64,000 nt of DNA from Bdellovibrionales bacterium (GCA_947380295.1 CANCQK010000001.1:1-64000), one strand, 5' to 3'. Numbered from the stretch's first letter, positions 17,321-26,571 are shown. The notes: a model not told the origin generated them from the sequence alone. Made by a program: numbers and translations.

Positions 17321-18091
17321 TTACCTCCAGCGATAGGAGTCCAGAACTCGGTGAGTCAGAAAAAGTCCAAGACCAATGAACGACAAGTAGTAGATCACGT
17401 CGCTTGAGTTCAGGAGTCCTTGGCTAAAATTGTTAAAGTGGCTAATGAGAGAGAGATAGTTTAAAACCTCGCCCCAGGTGGGGCCACTGGCTTGAGAAGC
17501 CCAATTCACTAACCAAAAGAAAAGGGCACTGGCGAACGTCAGTGAACCGGCCACAATTTGATTTTCGGTCAGAGAAGAGAAAAAAATTCCGAGCGACAGG
17601 TAGCAACTTGCTAGGAGCAGCGTCCCGATATAACTCGTTACGATTGGTCCTAAATCAGGGTTTCCACCCACGAATAGGATGATGGGGTAAACGATTGTGA
17701 TTCCGAGCATGATCGAGATGAGAAGCAAAGAGGACAGGAACTTGCCTAAAACAATCTCAGTCAGCGTGACTGGTGAGGTCATCAGGAGTTCAAACGTGTG
17801 GAGTTTTTTCTCCTCAGCAAAAAGACGCATCGTTATAAACGGGACCAGAAAAAGGAAAATGACATTCATATTTCCATAGAGCGGACGAATGATTGCGTCT
17901 GTGATGCTGGGGCCTTTTCCCATGTTGTACTGCTGGTACTGCATGCTCTGCATTTCGAAGTGGCTCAGGGTGTAGAAAAACATCCATCCCATGATCAGCA
18001 TGAACCCCGCAATCACAATGTAGGCGATTGGCGACGTAAAATAAGTTCGAAAGTCTTTTTTGGAAATGATCCAAGCGTTTTTGAAGTTCAT
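17321..18091 (-). CDS. ABC-2 type permease (GldF-like)
   Basis: The protein has 256 residues and six membrane helices. It opens with IISKKDFRTYFTSPIAYIVI, the usual ABC-2 permease start, and carries FAEEKKLHTFELLMTSPVT, the coupling segment that contacts the ATPase. It starts inside the stop region of the ATPase gene (4-base overlap) and ends 6 bases before the GldG-like start. It is the membrane channel of the ABC complex. The transported substrate is unknown. Confidence 0.88.
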   Translation of the reverse strand: MNFKNAWIISKKDFRTYFTSPIAYIVIAGFMLIMGWMFFYTLSHFEMQSMQYQQYNMGKGPSITDAIIRPLYGNMNVIFLFLVPFITMRLFAEEKKLHTFELLMTSPVTLTEIVLGKFLSSLLLISIMLGITIVYPIILFVGGNPDLGPIVTSYIGTLLLASCYLSLGIFFSSLTENQIVAGSLTFASALFFWLVNWASQASGPTWGEVLNYLSLISHFNNFSQGLLNSSDVIYYLSFIGLGLFLTHRVLDSYRWR

Positions 18092-19038
18092 ACGGCAACT
18101 CCTGCAGTTTCATTGGGTGTTTCAATCGTGGTGAGTTGTAAAAAGATTTCTTCAAGGCTGACCTTCTCAGTGCTGAACTCCAGAACTCCCATCTCCCGTT
18201 TTACTGCGGTTTCTACGATTTGGTCGCGGACCTCTGGAGATCCTGGTTGAATTTCTACAACTAACTTTGGCCCAACTTGGGTGACGGTTTGGACGCCAGG
18301 AATATTTCGGATAGCGCTGACCCCCTCTTGTGCCGGGTTTTTTACCAGCATCGAGTAGATTAGGCCTCGTTTGATTCGAGCGGTCAGTTGATCTAAAGTG
18401 TCCTCTGCTACAATGCGTCCTTTGTTGATCACGATAATCCGTTCACAAGTTGCTGTTACTTCAGGCAAGATGTGAGAACTCAAGATGACGGTGTGTTCGC
18501 CTCCAAGGCCCTTGATTAACTCGCGGATTTCAATGATTTGCTTTGGGTCAAGACCAACAGTCGGTTCGTCTAGAATGAGAACTGCAGGATTATGAACCAT
18601 AGCTTGAGCTAGGCCAACTCGTTGGCGATAGCCTTTTGACAAGTTACCGATCAAACGTTTTCTTACGTCTCCAAGTGAAGTTTTAGCTAGGACTTGGTCC
18701 ACGGCAGCTCTTACCTTTTCTCGGGGAACTTGGTGAAGTTCTGCAGCAAACTGAAGGTAGTCTTGGACCTTCATTTCTGGGTAGACCGGCGGATTTTCGG
18801 GAAGGAAGCCGATATTCCTTTTGACCTCAATTGGGTTTTCAAAAACGTCGTAGCCTGCAATCTTTGCAGAGCCCTCTGAAGCAGGCATAAACCCGGTCAG
18901 AATTTTCATCGTGGTGCTCTTGCCGGCTCCGTTTGGTCCAAGAAAGCCCACGATTTCACCCTTTTTTACTTCAAAACTCAGGTCGCTGATCGCCGCGCGT
19001 GGGCCGTAAAGTTTTGTGAGATGAGAAACTTGAATCAT
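18088..19038 (-). CDS. ABC transporter ATPase (GldA-like)
   Basis: The protein has 316 residues. Walker A is [16 protein letters not shown], the signature is LSKGYRQRVGLAQAM, and Walker B is AVLILDEPTVGLDPKQ. The last 90 residues form the extension common to multidrug/GldA-type ATPases. It energises the adjacent ABC-2 permease. It is the first gene of the minus-strand run that may extend to the metallopeptidase, lipoprotein and salvage genes. About 76 bases separate it from the oxidoreductase gene upstream. Confidence 0.93.
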   Translation of the reverse strand: MIQVSHLTKLYGPRAAISDLSFEVKKGEIVGFLGPNGAGKSTTMKILTGFMPASEGSAKIAGYDVFENPIEVKRNIGFLPENPPVYPEMKVQDYLQFAAELHQVPREKVRAAVDQVLAKTSLGDVRKRLIGNLSKGYRQRVGLAQAMVHNPAVLILDEPTVGLDPKQIIEIRELIKGLGGEHTVILSSHILPEVTATCERIIVINKGRIVAEDTLDQLTARIKRGLIYSMLVKNPAQEGVSAIRNIPGVQTVTQVGPKLVVEIQPGSPEVRDQIVETAVKREMGVLEFSTEKVSLEEIFLQLTTIETPNETAGVAV

Positions 19039-19114
19039 AGAATTAGCCTCTTAAGCATAAGGGATGTTAACACCTTTAGCCTATAGCGGAAATTTTATGA
19101 ATGTCAAATTTCTA

Positions 19115-20161
19115 TCAACTTGCGTTGGTTTTTGTTGGGGCAATGAGCAAAACTTTTCCCACGTTGGCTCTGCTTTGGAGATAAGAGTGAGCTGCGCTCG
19201 CTTGAGCAAGGGGGAATGTTTTTCCTACGATGACTCGAAATGAGCCGTCATCAAACCGTTTCATAAGCTCATCAAAAGCAGAATAAAGCGGATTGTATTC
19301 TCCATTCGTGGGCTCTTTCAAGAGTTGAAGAAGATTGAGTCCAAAAATGCCCTTATTTTCCATCATGAGCCTAAATGGGGTCAGAATCGATGTGCTCATG
19401 AGAAGTGATAAGAGCGTGGGAATAGAGCGTTTGGGTCCGGAAACGCTACTGGATGCACCAAAGGTTACGACTCGACCACTCGCGGAGAGTCGCCTTAAAC
19501 TCCTTTTTAGGCTTTCTCCACCGGAAGAGTCTAAGATAATTTGAAATCCACCTGCTTCTTCATCTGAAAGCTCATTCCAATCATTTTGTAAGACCACTTC
19601 AGATGCACCTAACGATTTTACAATTTCGATTTTCGATGAGGATCCAACCGATCCTATGACTTTTGCTCCGGCTTGGACTGCAATTTGAGTCGCGGCTACG
19701 CCGACTCCTCCAGCAGCGCCTTGAATAAAAACGCGATCGCCCTTTCGGACACGAGCCATCTCGTGAAGTGCCATCCATGCGGTCAAAAAATTAACCGGGA
19801 TTGCTGCCGCATCGACGTCGGAGACTCGGTCAGGAATCTTTCTGATCTGATATTCGGGAAGAACGATTTGAGTGGTATAGCCGCCGAAACGTGAGCCACC
19901 CAGAACTCGATCTCCTGGCCGAACTGATTTTACAGCGGGTCCAACTTCTAAAACCCGCCCTGAAATTTCATAGCCTGGGACGAAGGGCGGTTTGGGTGCT
20001 TCAGGGTATAGTCCCATTCGCATCATAATGTCAGCGAAGTTAACGCCTGATGCCGTGACTTGGATGCGCACCCCATCTAACCTCAGGGGGGGCGAGGGGA
20101 GCTCGACTTTTTTCATCACGTCAGGGCCGCCAAATTTGGTAATTTCGATCGATTCAATCAT
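19115..20161 (-). CDS. Zinc-type alcohol dehydrogenase-like / quinone oxidoreductase (VAT-1-like)
   Basis: Medium-chain dehydrogenase/reductase of 348 residues. PPFVPGYEISGRVLEVGP is the GroES-like catalytic domain, VFIQGAAGGVGVAATQIA the NAD(P)-binding Rossmann loop, and TFGASSSVSGPKRSI a later nucleotide contact. There is no cysteine set for a structural zinc, so it belongs to the quinone oxidoreductase side. The function is probably NADPH-dependent reduction of quinones or enones. Translation is coupled to the upstream DHH gene by an ATGA overlap. Confidence 0.85.
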   Translation of the reverse strand: MIESIEITKFGGPDVMKKVELPSPPLRLDGVRIQVTASGVNFADIMMRMGLYPEAPKPPFVPGYEISGRVLEVGPAVKSVRPGDRVLGGSRFGGYTTQIVLPEYQIRKIPDRVSDVDAAAIPVNFLTAWMALHEMARVRKGDRVFIQGAAGGVGVAATQIAVQAGAKVIGSVGSSSKIEIVKSLGASEVVLQNDWNELSDEEAGGFQIILDSSGGESLKRSLRRLSASGRVVTFGASSSVSGPKRSIPTLLSLLMSTSILTPFRLMMENKGIFGLNLLQLLKEPTNGEYNPLYSAFDELMKRFDDGSFRVIVGKTFPLAQASAAHSYLQSRANVGKVLLIAPTKTNAS

Positions 20162-21279
20162 TTGCGAATGGTTCCTTGGTTTTCAATTAGGCTTTCAAGG
20201 CGGGATACTACCAAATTACGGGTCTGATTCAAAGAGGATGAAAGCGCGAGTCCGGCTGCGAAATCGTGGCCTCCTCCTCCTAGTTCCATCGCGAGCTGAC
20301 TGATGATGACTCGACCTTTTGAACGGATGGAAACACGAGTTTTTCCGTCATCCTCTTCTCGAAAAAAGCAGATGACCTCGGCCTCGTGGATCAAGAGTAA
20401 GAGATTCAGAAAGGAAAGAGTTTCATCCACGCTGGCTTGGTGTTTTAATCGCAGTTCTCGATTCATCTCAATCCATGCAATTTTCCCATTTTTGGAGATT
20501 TGGACGTTTTGAAGCAGGACGCCCAAAAGCTGAAGGTGCGCCACCGTCTTAGATGAGTAAATTTGTTGGTAAACCGCCTCAGGATTAATTCCGAGCTCAA
20601 TCATCTCCCCAGCGATTCGATGAGCGTCCGGAGTGGTGCGAGCGTAGCGAAAGCTATTGGTATCTGTCATGACAGACACGTAGAGTCCCAGGGCGATTTT
20701 AGAGTCCAGTGAGACTAAATTGAGGCGCTTAAAAAGCGAATAGAGAAGCTCGCCGATGCTGCTTGCTGTGACTTTGGATAGGACGGTGGCATGGGGTGGA
20801 TAAGGTAAAGCAAGTTTTCCAGTAGGTCTGGGGTGATGATCTAGAAATAGGATTTTCCGACTTCTTGCTGCAACAGGTTCCCAGATGGCTCCTAGCCTCC
20901 TTGGGTCGTGAGTGTCGAGGATAATCCAGAGGTCAAAGGGACTAGGTATTTTTTTGTCCTCCGCTGAAAAAAGAAACTTCTGGGAGGGGTCGAGAAACTG
21001 GTAGCGATGCGGCAGTGCGTCAGGATTGAAAACTCGACACTTTTTTCCGGCTTTCTTCAAATAGTGGAAGAGAGCTGTTGCAGCCCCCAGACCGTCACCA
21101 TCAGGCATGAGGTGGGTGGATATGACGATCGATTGAGACTCTCGAATTGCTCGAGCTACAGATTGGAGTTCAGTTGAACTCCCGGCTTTTTTTGATTTTG
21201 GATTTTTTGTCCTCAAGACCGTATCCCTCACTTCCGAAAAGATTTCATCAAGAGGATAGCCCCAAAATGAAATCGGCAA
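20158..21279 (-). CDS. DHH-family phosphoesterase (NrnA-like)
   Basis: The protein has 373 residues with the DHH motif set: STHLMPDGDGLGAATAL (DxDxxG), IILDTHDPRRLG, and FLDHHPRPTG (DHH). The DHHA1 domain ends with GGGGHDFAAG. This matches the oligoribonuclease/pAp-phosphatase (NrnA) group. About 50 extra residues at the N-terminus are poorly conserved. With ATG 21279 the gene overlaps the start of a divergent small gene by 13 bases, so a downstream start is possible. It forms an operon with the oxidoreductase. Confidence 0.88.
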   Translation of the reverse strand: MPISFWGYPLDEIFSEVRDTVLRTKNPKSKKAGSSTELQSVARAIRESQSIVISTHLMPDGDGLGAATALFHYLKKAGKKCRVFNPDALPHRYQFLDPSQKFLFSAEDKKIPSPFDLWIILDTHDPRRLGAIWEPVAARSRKILFLDHHPRPTGKLALPYPPHATVLSKVTASSIGELLYSLFKRLNLVSLDSKIALGLYVSVMTDTNSFRYARTTPDAHRIAGEMIELGINPEAVYQQIYSSKTVAHLQLLGVLLQNVQISKNGKIAWIEMNRELRLKHQASVDETLSFLNLLLLIHEAEVICFFREEDDGKTRVSIRSKGRVIISQLAMELGGGGHDFAAGLALSSSLNQTRNLVVSRLESLIENQGTIRK

Positions 21280-21593
21280 GACCCGGAAACTCAGATCCCT
21301 TATTTGTGATATTCGAACAACACTTGGTGAACTTCCAGGATAACGAAGTTGACCGAAAGACTTTTATTGGTCAAGTGATTCAAGATTACTTCACTTATCT
21401 TAGGAAGATGAAGATCATCATACCGCTCTCTCTCGAGAAGTCTATTGCCGAGGAGCTAGCGAGCCAAGTTCAAGTCATGCTTCTTAAAAAAATCTATGGA
21501 TTCCACTCGATTCAGGAGTACCAGAAGAAAGCTCCGAAGTCAGAACGAGTCCAGGCTAAACGAAGATATTCCCGATTGGTCAGAGCGAGGTAG
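21267..21593 (+). CDS. Conserved-looking small protein of unknown function
   Basis: The protein has 108 residues from ATG 21267 (MKSARPGNSD), rich in helix-forming segments (FVIFEQHLVNFQDNEVDRKT and AEELASQVQVMLLKKIYGF) and ending in a basic tail (RVQAKRRYSRLVRAR). It has no signal peptide or membrane segment. I do not recognise the family. An AAGAGG element lies 9-10 bases before the ATG. The gene is divergent from the DHH gene, with start regions overlapping by 13 bases, and is convergent with rimK. It could bind nucleic acid, but nothing in the sequence shows this directly. Confidence 0.62.
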   Translation: MKSARPGNSDPLFVIFEQHLVNFQDNEVDRKTFIGQVIQDYFTYLRKMKIIIPLSLEKSIAEELASQVQVMLLKKIYGFHSIQEYQKKAPKSERVQAKRRYSRLVRAR

Positions 21594-21601
21594 TGAAAAA
21601 G

Positions 21602-22486
21602 CTATTTGCGTTTTCGGATTGCTGACTTCATGTGTTTCACGATCGCTTGAGCGACGTTGATCCCGGTAGCCTTTTCAATTCCCTCAAAGCCAGGCGAACT
21701 ATTGACTTCAATGACCATGGGGCCCTCGTGGCTTTCCATGAGGTCCACGCCAGCGATCTGAAGTCCAAGTATTTTTGCCGCTCGGACAGCAGTTTGTTCA
21801 AATTTTTTCGATAGTTTAACGACCTGAGCAGTACCTCCGCGGTGGATATTGGACCGAAATTCACCTTGAGGTGCAGTGCGCACCATGGCTGCTACGACCC
21901 GATCGCCAATGACGAAAGCTCGGTAATCGCGGCCAGCCCCCTCGACAATGAATTGTTGAATAATGACATCTTGATCCAGGGTTCTTAGCGTGTCTAAAAC
22001 CGAGCCGAGCGAAATAGGGGAGTGAACCAGCATAACGCCCACGCCTTGAGTGCCGCGCAGGATTTTCAAAACGGCTGGTAGGCCTTGGACTGCCTCGACC
22101 GCAGTCCGGAGGCTTTGGGTATTCCGAGTTAAGACGCTAGCAGGGACCAAAAGACCGGCTTCGGTGAGAACCTGAAGGCTTCTCATTTTATCTCGCGACT
22201 CTGCAATGGCCCGAGAGCCATTCATAATCAGGACTTTTTGCATCTCAAAGTGCCTTACGACACAAAGACCGTAGTCAGTGATCGAGGCCCCAATTCGAGG
22301 GAGGATGGCATCGAAAGTCGGGAGGGGGCGGTTTTTAACTACGACCTGACTCTCTTTGCCTCGGATCACGAGTTGGCAGGCAAGTGGGTCGATGACTTGA
22401 CACTCCATGTTAAGTTGGCTGGCCTCGTACTTGAGCCGCCGGATGCTGTGGAGTTTCGGGTTTCTAGAAAGGATGGCGATACGCAT
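21602..22486 (-). CDS. rimK: RimK-family ATP-grasp glutamate ligase
   Basis: The protein has 294 residues. The start MRIAILSRNPKLHSIRRLKY and the central VLKILRGTQGVGVMLV (ATP-binding loop) with FIVEGAGRDYRAFVIG are typical of RimK. The C-terminal MVIEVNSSPGFEGIEKATG gives the Mg/ATP ligands E and N. RimK adds glutamate residues to the C-terminus of ribosomal protein S6 or makes poly-glutamate. The target here is not shown. It is divergent from the exported beta-propeller gene with only 47 bases between starts. Confidence 0.92.
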   Translation of the reverse strand: MRIAILSRNPKLHSIRRLKYEASQLNMECQVIDPLACQLVIRGKESQVVVKNRPLPTFDAILPRIGASITDYGLCVVRHFEMQKVLIMNGSRAIAESRDKMRSLQVLTEAGLLVPASVLTRNTQSLRTAVEAVQGLPAVLKILRGTQGVGVMLVHSPISLGSVLDTLRTLDQDVIIQQFIVEGAGRDYRAFVIGDRVVAAMVRTAPQGEFRSNIHRGGTAQVVKLSKKFEQTAVRAAKILGLQIAGVDLMESHEGPMVIEVNSSPGFEGIEKATGINVAQAIVKHMKSAIRKRK

Positions 22487-22533
22487 AGGTTTATCTTTGT
22501 TTTTTTCTTTTTTACAGTAGCATTACAATCAAG

Positions 22534-23802
22534 GTGTCAAAAGCAATAAACGCGTCTCTTGGATTTGTTCTGATTTTTTCACTCGTGATCTCAGACCAGG
22601 CTGAGGCTCGGCGCAGTCGTTCGCGCTCAAAACGCCGGCCAAGTGCAGTTCAGAATGAAAAAAAACCAACCTCTGGCCCTAGTCTCCAGTGGACTAAACG
22701 GATGAAAGGGGCGATCTCCAACCTGGCTCTTTCCCGGAGTGGAAAACAGATCTTGGTCGCCACCTTCGCTGATTCCGATATTCCGGGGAGTGCAAAGCAC
22801 GCCTTGTTATCCCTCTGGAGCACTCAGGGAAAACTCCTCTGGGAGCAAAAAGCGAATGCACCGATTAAGGACATCGCTATTTCGCCAGACGGTCAACTGA
22901 TCGTACTTTCGACCTACTTGGATGAGCTGATTGGTATAGATGCCCGCGGTCGAAGGATTTGGAATACGACAGGCCTCTGTAAGCCCTACGTCCTTCAGGA
23001 GCCTAAACGAGTGATCTGCTACCATGATGATGACGCCGGACCCGATGTTGCGTTTGACGTCCTGGATTGGGACGGGAAAAAAGTCGGAGGGTTTCCCATT
23101 CAAAAGGACATCGTCGCCTTTAAGTTTTCTGACGACCAAAAAAGCTTGGCGATTGCTCTCAATAGCGGCGAGGTCGTTCTCTTTGACTCCGAATTGAAGC
23201 CCGTCTGGCGCAGAAAATTAGATGGGGAAATTGTAGATCTTGCCGTAGCCGGATCAGAGCAGTCTAACTTGATCCCGCCGGCATCTTCATCTCCAACGCC
23301 ATCGCCATCTTCAATTTCTAGGTTTCGCGTGGCTGCTTTGGTTCGAACAGACAGGAAAACTCAGCAGGTCGAGTTTTTGGATGATCAGGGGCAAACTCTC
23401 GGACACGTGACGCCTTCTTTTCCTGTGGAGCAGCTCGAGTCCTCTCCTGATGGGCAAATTGCACTTTATTATGGCAATAGTGCCACAGGTCAATGGATCG
23501 CCGGTGCTTCTTTCTCGTCATTGAAGGAAGTTTGGAAGCAAGGTGAACCCTCTAGCTCTCGGTACTCGGGCTCAATTAATCTTTCGCCAGGTTTGATTTG
23601 GGCTGGCGTCGAGCACCGCTCTGAAAAACCCATTCAACGCGAAAGTCGAGTTTTTATCTTCGATCTTAACGGAAATAAAGTCCACGACCTCGACCTACCC
23701 AAGGATGACACTGCCTATCTTTTTTCACATCGCATTGCCATGGTGCCGAACTGGTTTGTTGTCGGAACTGACGATGCAAAGTTGAGCGTCTATCAGTTCT
23801 AA
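22534..23802 (+). CDS. Exported WD40/PQQ-like beta-propeller protein
   Basis: A GTG start at 22534 gives a signal peptide (ASLGFVLIFSLVISDQAEA) followed by an Arg/Ser-rich stretch and then about 360 residues of repeating strands: ISNLALSRSGKQILVATFAD, IKDIAISPDGQLIVLST, FKFSDDQKSLAIALNSGEV, EQLESSPDGQIALYY. The recurring S/D-x-D-G-x-x-I/L-A-x pattern is a propeller of WD40/quinoprotein type. It ends GTDDAKLSVYQF. The protein should act in the periplasm or outside the cell, most likely as a scaffold. There is no enzyme motif. Confidence 0.78.
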   Translation: MSKAINASLGFVLIFSLVISDQAEARRSRSRSKRRPSAVQNEKKPTSGPSLQWTKRMKGAISNLALSRSGKQILVATFADSDIPGSAKHALLSLWSTQGKLLWEQKANAPIKDIAISPDGQLIVLSTYLDELIGIDARGRRIWNTTGLCKPYVLQEPKRVICYHDDDAGPDVAFDVLDWDGKKVGGFPIQKDIVAFKFSDDQKSLAIALNSGEVVLFDSELKPVWRRKLDGEIVDLAVAGSEQSNLIPPASSSPTPSPSSISRFRVAALVRTDRKTQQVEFLDDQGQTLGHVTPSFPVEQLESSPDGQIALYYGNSATGQWIAGASFSSLKEVWKQGEPSSSRYSGSINLSPGLIWAGVEHRSEKPIQRESRVFIFDLNGNKVHDLDLPKDDTAYLFSHRIAMVPNWFVVGTDDAKLSVYQF

Positions 23803-23948
23803 TTGGGAGTTAGAAATGCCTAAGGGCTGTTGCGCAACGCGGATCGCGCCTAGTTGCAAACAGGTGCCTTCAGTATCAGCGGGTAAGCTGATCTGAATAT
23901 TTATCTTAATGTTGTGGTGATTACAATTGTCATGCTAGGTTCGTTTCC

Positions 23949-24602
23949 ATGAAAAACCGACGCTTTTCACTCACACTGTACTCTTTGATTGCAATTTTCC
24001 TGGCATCCGGCCCTAGCTATGCAGGGGATCTTTCCGATTTAGGAGAGGCCACTCGAAGCGCTCCAGAAACTGGAATGGCGAGAGACCTCGGATTACATGA
24101 AGTAAAAGAGGGTCACCCCATTCAGGGGTTTTTAAATCCTGAGTTTCTTGGGTTCGGAATTCCCTATGAGTTTGACGTGCCCGCTGATCTGCGAAGTTGT
24201 AAGCGCGGACGTACGGTCATCATGAGTGCAAAAGTACCTCACGAGATGTCGCAATATAACGCAGAGGAATTCTGTAGAGGAATACATGCACGCCTACCTT
24301 CGAAGAAGGAATTCTTGATCCTTGCAGATCTTATGGGGGCGAGCGATTCACGGCACGATGATTGGCAAGGATACAATCCAGACCTGATTCCTGATATGAA
24401 AGGACAAAAGTACTGGACCTCATCCATAGGCCAATGGAGAGGGGTCTGGGATTACTTTTTTTGGAGGCAGTCTCTAGGCGGGGTATTCAATCGGATGAGC
24501 GCCTATGTTTTCGACGGGGATGGAAAACCTGGTGACCTGATTTTTTGGGAGAATTACAGGTCTGTTCGCTGTGCCGTGACCGTCAGGTATCCCAGCAATT
24601 AG
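23949..24602 (+). CDS. Exported protein with DUF1566/C-type-lectin-like fold
   Basis: A signal peptide (LYSLIAIFLASGPSYAGD) precedes about 190 residues. AEEFCRGIHARLPSKKEFLI, KYWTSSIGQW and a closing NYRSVRCAV are the marks of the DUF1566/Fib-succ-major/formylglycine-type C-lectin fold (W-x-S-S and V-R-C-V). It probably binds a surface ligand; no catalytic residue is seen. It is a single gene with about 145 bases of non-coding sequence upstream. Confidence 0.65.
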   Translation: MKNRRFSLTLYSLIAIFLASGPSYAGDLSDLGEATRSAPETGMARDLGLHEVKEGHPIQGFLNPEFLGFGIPYEFDVPADLRSCKRGRTVIMSAKVPHEMSQYNAEEFCRGIHARLPSKKEFLILADLMGASDSRHDDWQGYNPDLIPDMKGQKYWTSSIGQWRGVWDYFFWRQSLGGVFNRMSAYVFDGDGKPGDLIFWENYRSVRCAVTVRYPSN

Positions 24603-24627
24603 CGGCTAAGTCGAGCACCTATGATCT

Positions 24628-25602
24628 CTAATTCCAAACCAGCACGGCACCGTCGCTGGTTTCCTCGATGCGATGTCCGGAGGTGGATTCGTCTTTGAGG
24701 GGAGGGGGTTCAGCCGGTGCTGTTGTCTGCACATCTGGCTGGGGCGTAGGCACGACCTGCTCAAGTTTTAACGTGTTTTTGAGGGATTCGTTGAGCTGTC
24801 TGAGCTCTCCAATTTCTTGGTCTAAGGGTGTGATTCGGTCTTGGAGTGCCTTTCTGAGCGTTCGCTCTTTCAGTAGGCTTTGCTCCGCGGCTTGGAGCCT
24901 TTGCTCAAAACTCCGTTGTAACAAGTTCTTTTCTGCAGCGCCATTTTGCTCAGCAGCGCGCAGACGGTGTTCAAGGTTTCTTTGAGATTCCGTATTTTCT
25001 ACAGTGATGAGTTGGAGTTTTTTCTCTAGTTCCTGCTCTTTTCTTGTGAGGATTTGAATTTTAAGTTTGCCCTCTTGGGCCTGAGTGGCAAGCATTTTGA
25101 GCTGCTCATCTTTTTTACTGAGGAGTAGTTTTAGGTTTTTAGTTTCTTCCTCAAAATCACGAATTTTGTCAGCCGTGGACTTAGCCGCATAGTCGACGTA
25201 GTTTTCGAAGGTTTGCTTAATCATCTGATTTTTGCTGATTTCGGCTTTGTTCTGATCGACGACTCTGGAGTGCTCAATTCGAGATTCTTGGAGATTGCGT
25301 TTGTAGTTTTCAGTCAGATTTTCGAGTTCACGGATACGAAGTTCGGTTCGTTGAAGTTCTTTTTGACTGAGACTGAATCGCTCGACGAGAGAGTGATTTT
25401 TCTCCGTGGAGAGCTTGAGGGCTTGTTCAAGCTCGCTCGCCCGAGTTTGGATCGCGATGAGTATATTTCGTAGCGTCTCCAAATTGACTTGGTTCTGTTG
25501 CATTCCAACTTTAATCTGGGCGACGACTTGATCTGCCTGATGGAAGGCGTTTTTTGCGGGACGAACCGGTTCCTGCCGCTTTTCATTCTGGTCTTGTTCC
25601 AT
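24628..25602 (-). CDS. Coiled-coil protein of unknown function
   Basis: The protein has 324 residues, mostly heptad-repeat coiled coil from about residue 25 to 280 (LEQALKLSTEKNHSLVERFS and similar), with a Pro-rich tail (VPTPQPDVQTTAPAEPPPL). It lacks a signal peptide and transmembrane segment. It is followed, 85 bases away on the same strand, by another coiled-coil gene upstream of hpf, so the two may form a pair. The role is unknown. Heteromeric assembly is only a suggestion from the shared architecture. Confidence 0.6.
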   Translation of the reverse strand: MEQDQNEKRQEPVRPAKNAFHQADQVVAQIKVGMQQNQVNLETLRNILIAIQTRASELEQALKLSTEKNHSLVERFSLSQKELQRTELRIRELENLTENYKRNLQESRIEHSRVVDQNKAEISKNQMIKQTFENYVDYAAKSTADKIRDFEEETKNLKLLLSKKDEQLKMLATQAQEGKLKIQILTRKEQELEKKLQLITVENTESQRNLEHRLRAAEQNGAAEKNLLQRSFEQRLQAAEQSLLKERTLRKALQDRITPLDQEIGELRQLNESLKNTLKLEQVVPTPQPDVQTTAPAEPPPLKDESTSGHRIEETSDGAVLVWN

Positions 25603-25686
25603 AATCTATATGGTTACATAGAAAAAAGATAAGTAAATGGGCAATGATTGCAGGGGTTTGCTGGGCAATTTTGGTTCAGTGGGAGG

Positions 25687-26571
25687 CTATTTTTGAATTT
25701 GGGGTGGCGCCGGAGGAATAGAGATTAGATTTGTATTTTGGACGAGCTGGGAGATTTTTTGTGCAGTCCGACTGAGGGTTTCAGATGAAATCTCGAGCGC
25801 AAAAAGTAGAATGGCTTTTCGGTCTTCTAAGTTCTGAAGTCTGACTTCGAGCGAACTTCGTTTCTTAGATTGATCTGGAAGGGCTTGAATTTGAGATGAA
25901 GTTAGACGGATCTCTTCCATGATTTGTTGGAGTTGGGCATGAAAAGGATGGGAGTCTTGAGTTTTTTTGAGGTTGCTCTCAATCTGTTGGGTCAGATTTT
26001 TGAGTTTAGCTTTTTCTTGATTGATTGAGTTGGCGTAATTTTTGAGTTTTTCCTGGTAGTCCTTCAGCCAATTGAACCGTTCTTGGATTGCGGTCTGAGC
26101 CCGCTTGATAAAGTTTTCGAGGTTGTAGTTTTTCACTTCTAAGTCCTGAATGGTCTTCAGCTTCTCCTCGCTTTTTTGGGTGAGAAGCGTTTCCACTTTT
26201 TTCAGAGACTGAAAGTCTTCTTGCCTGCGCAACGAGGTCTGCTTGAGAAATTGGTTTTCAGAGTTGATCTGGGCCATCTGAGCTTGAAGGGTGGTTAATA
26301 TGGCTCGATTTTGTGAGGCACCTTGTTGCGTTTCAATAAGTTGAGAGTGAAGGTGTCTGAGCGCCGTCCAAAGTCGATGGGCATCATTCTGCTCAGGACC
26401 GGGTTCTTGGGTGAGTCCCACTTTTTTGAGGAGCTGAGTGGATAGATTGCGGATTTCTCCCGAAGTCCTTCGGGTTGCGGGAATTAAACGGGGGCTTTGG
26501 CCTGTATTTACTTTTGTGTTGGCGCTCATAGTCAAAAGACTCTTCGGCCAATCCCCCGATAATCTTAACAA
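25687..26571 (-). CDS. Coiled-coil protein of unknown function
   Basis: The protein has 294 residues with a short basic N-terminus and a long coiled coil from about residue 65 to 270 (for example ERFNWLKDYQEKLKNYANSI and LEVRLQNLEDRKAILLFALE). It shows no membrane or signal segment. It lies just downstream of hpf on the same strand (17 bases between) and upstream of another coiled-coil gene. Several Met codons near the start make the exact N-terminus uncertain. Confidence 0.58.
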   Translation of the reverse strand: MLRLSGDWPKSLLTMSANTKVNTGQSPRLIPATRRTSGEIRNLSTQLLKKVGLTQEPGPEQNDAHRLWTALRHLHSQLIETQQGASQNRAILTTLQAQMAQINSENQFLKQTSLRRQEDFQSLKKVETLLTQKSEEKLKTIQDLEVKNYNLENFIKRAQTAIQERFNWLKDYQEKLKNYANSINQEKAKLKNLTQQIESNLKKTQDSHPFHAQLQQIMEEIRLTSSQIQALPDQSKKRSSLEVRLQNLEDRKAILLFALEISSETLSRTAQKISQLVQNTNLISIPPAPPQIQK

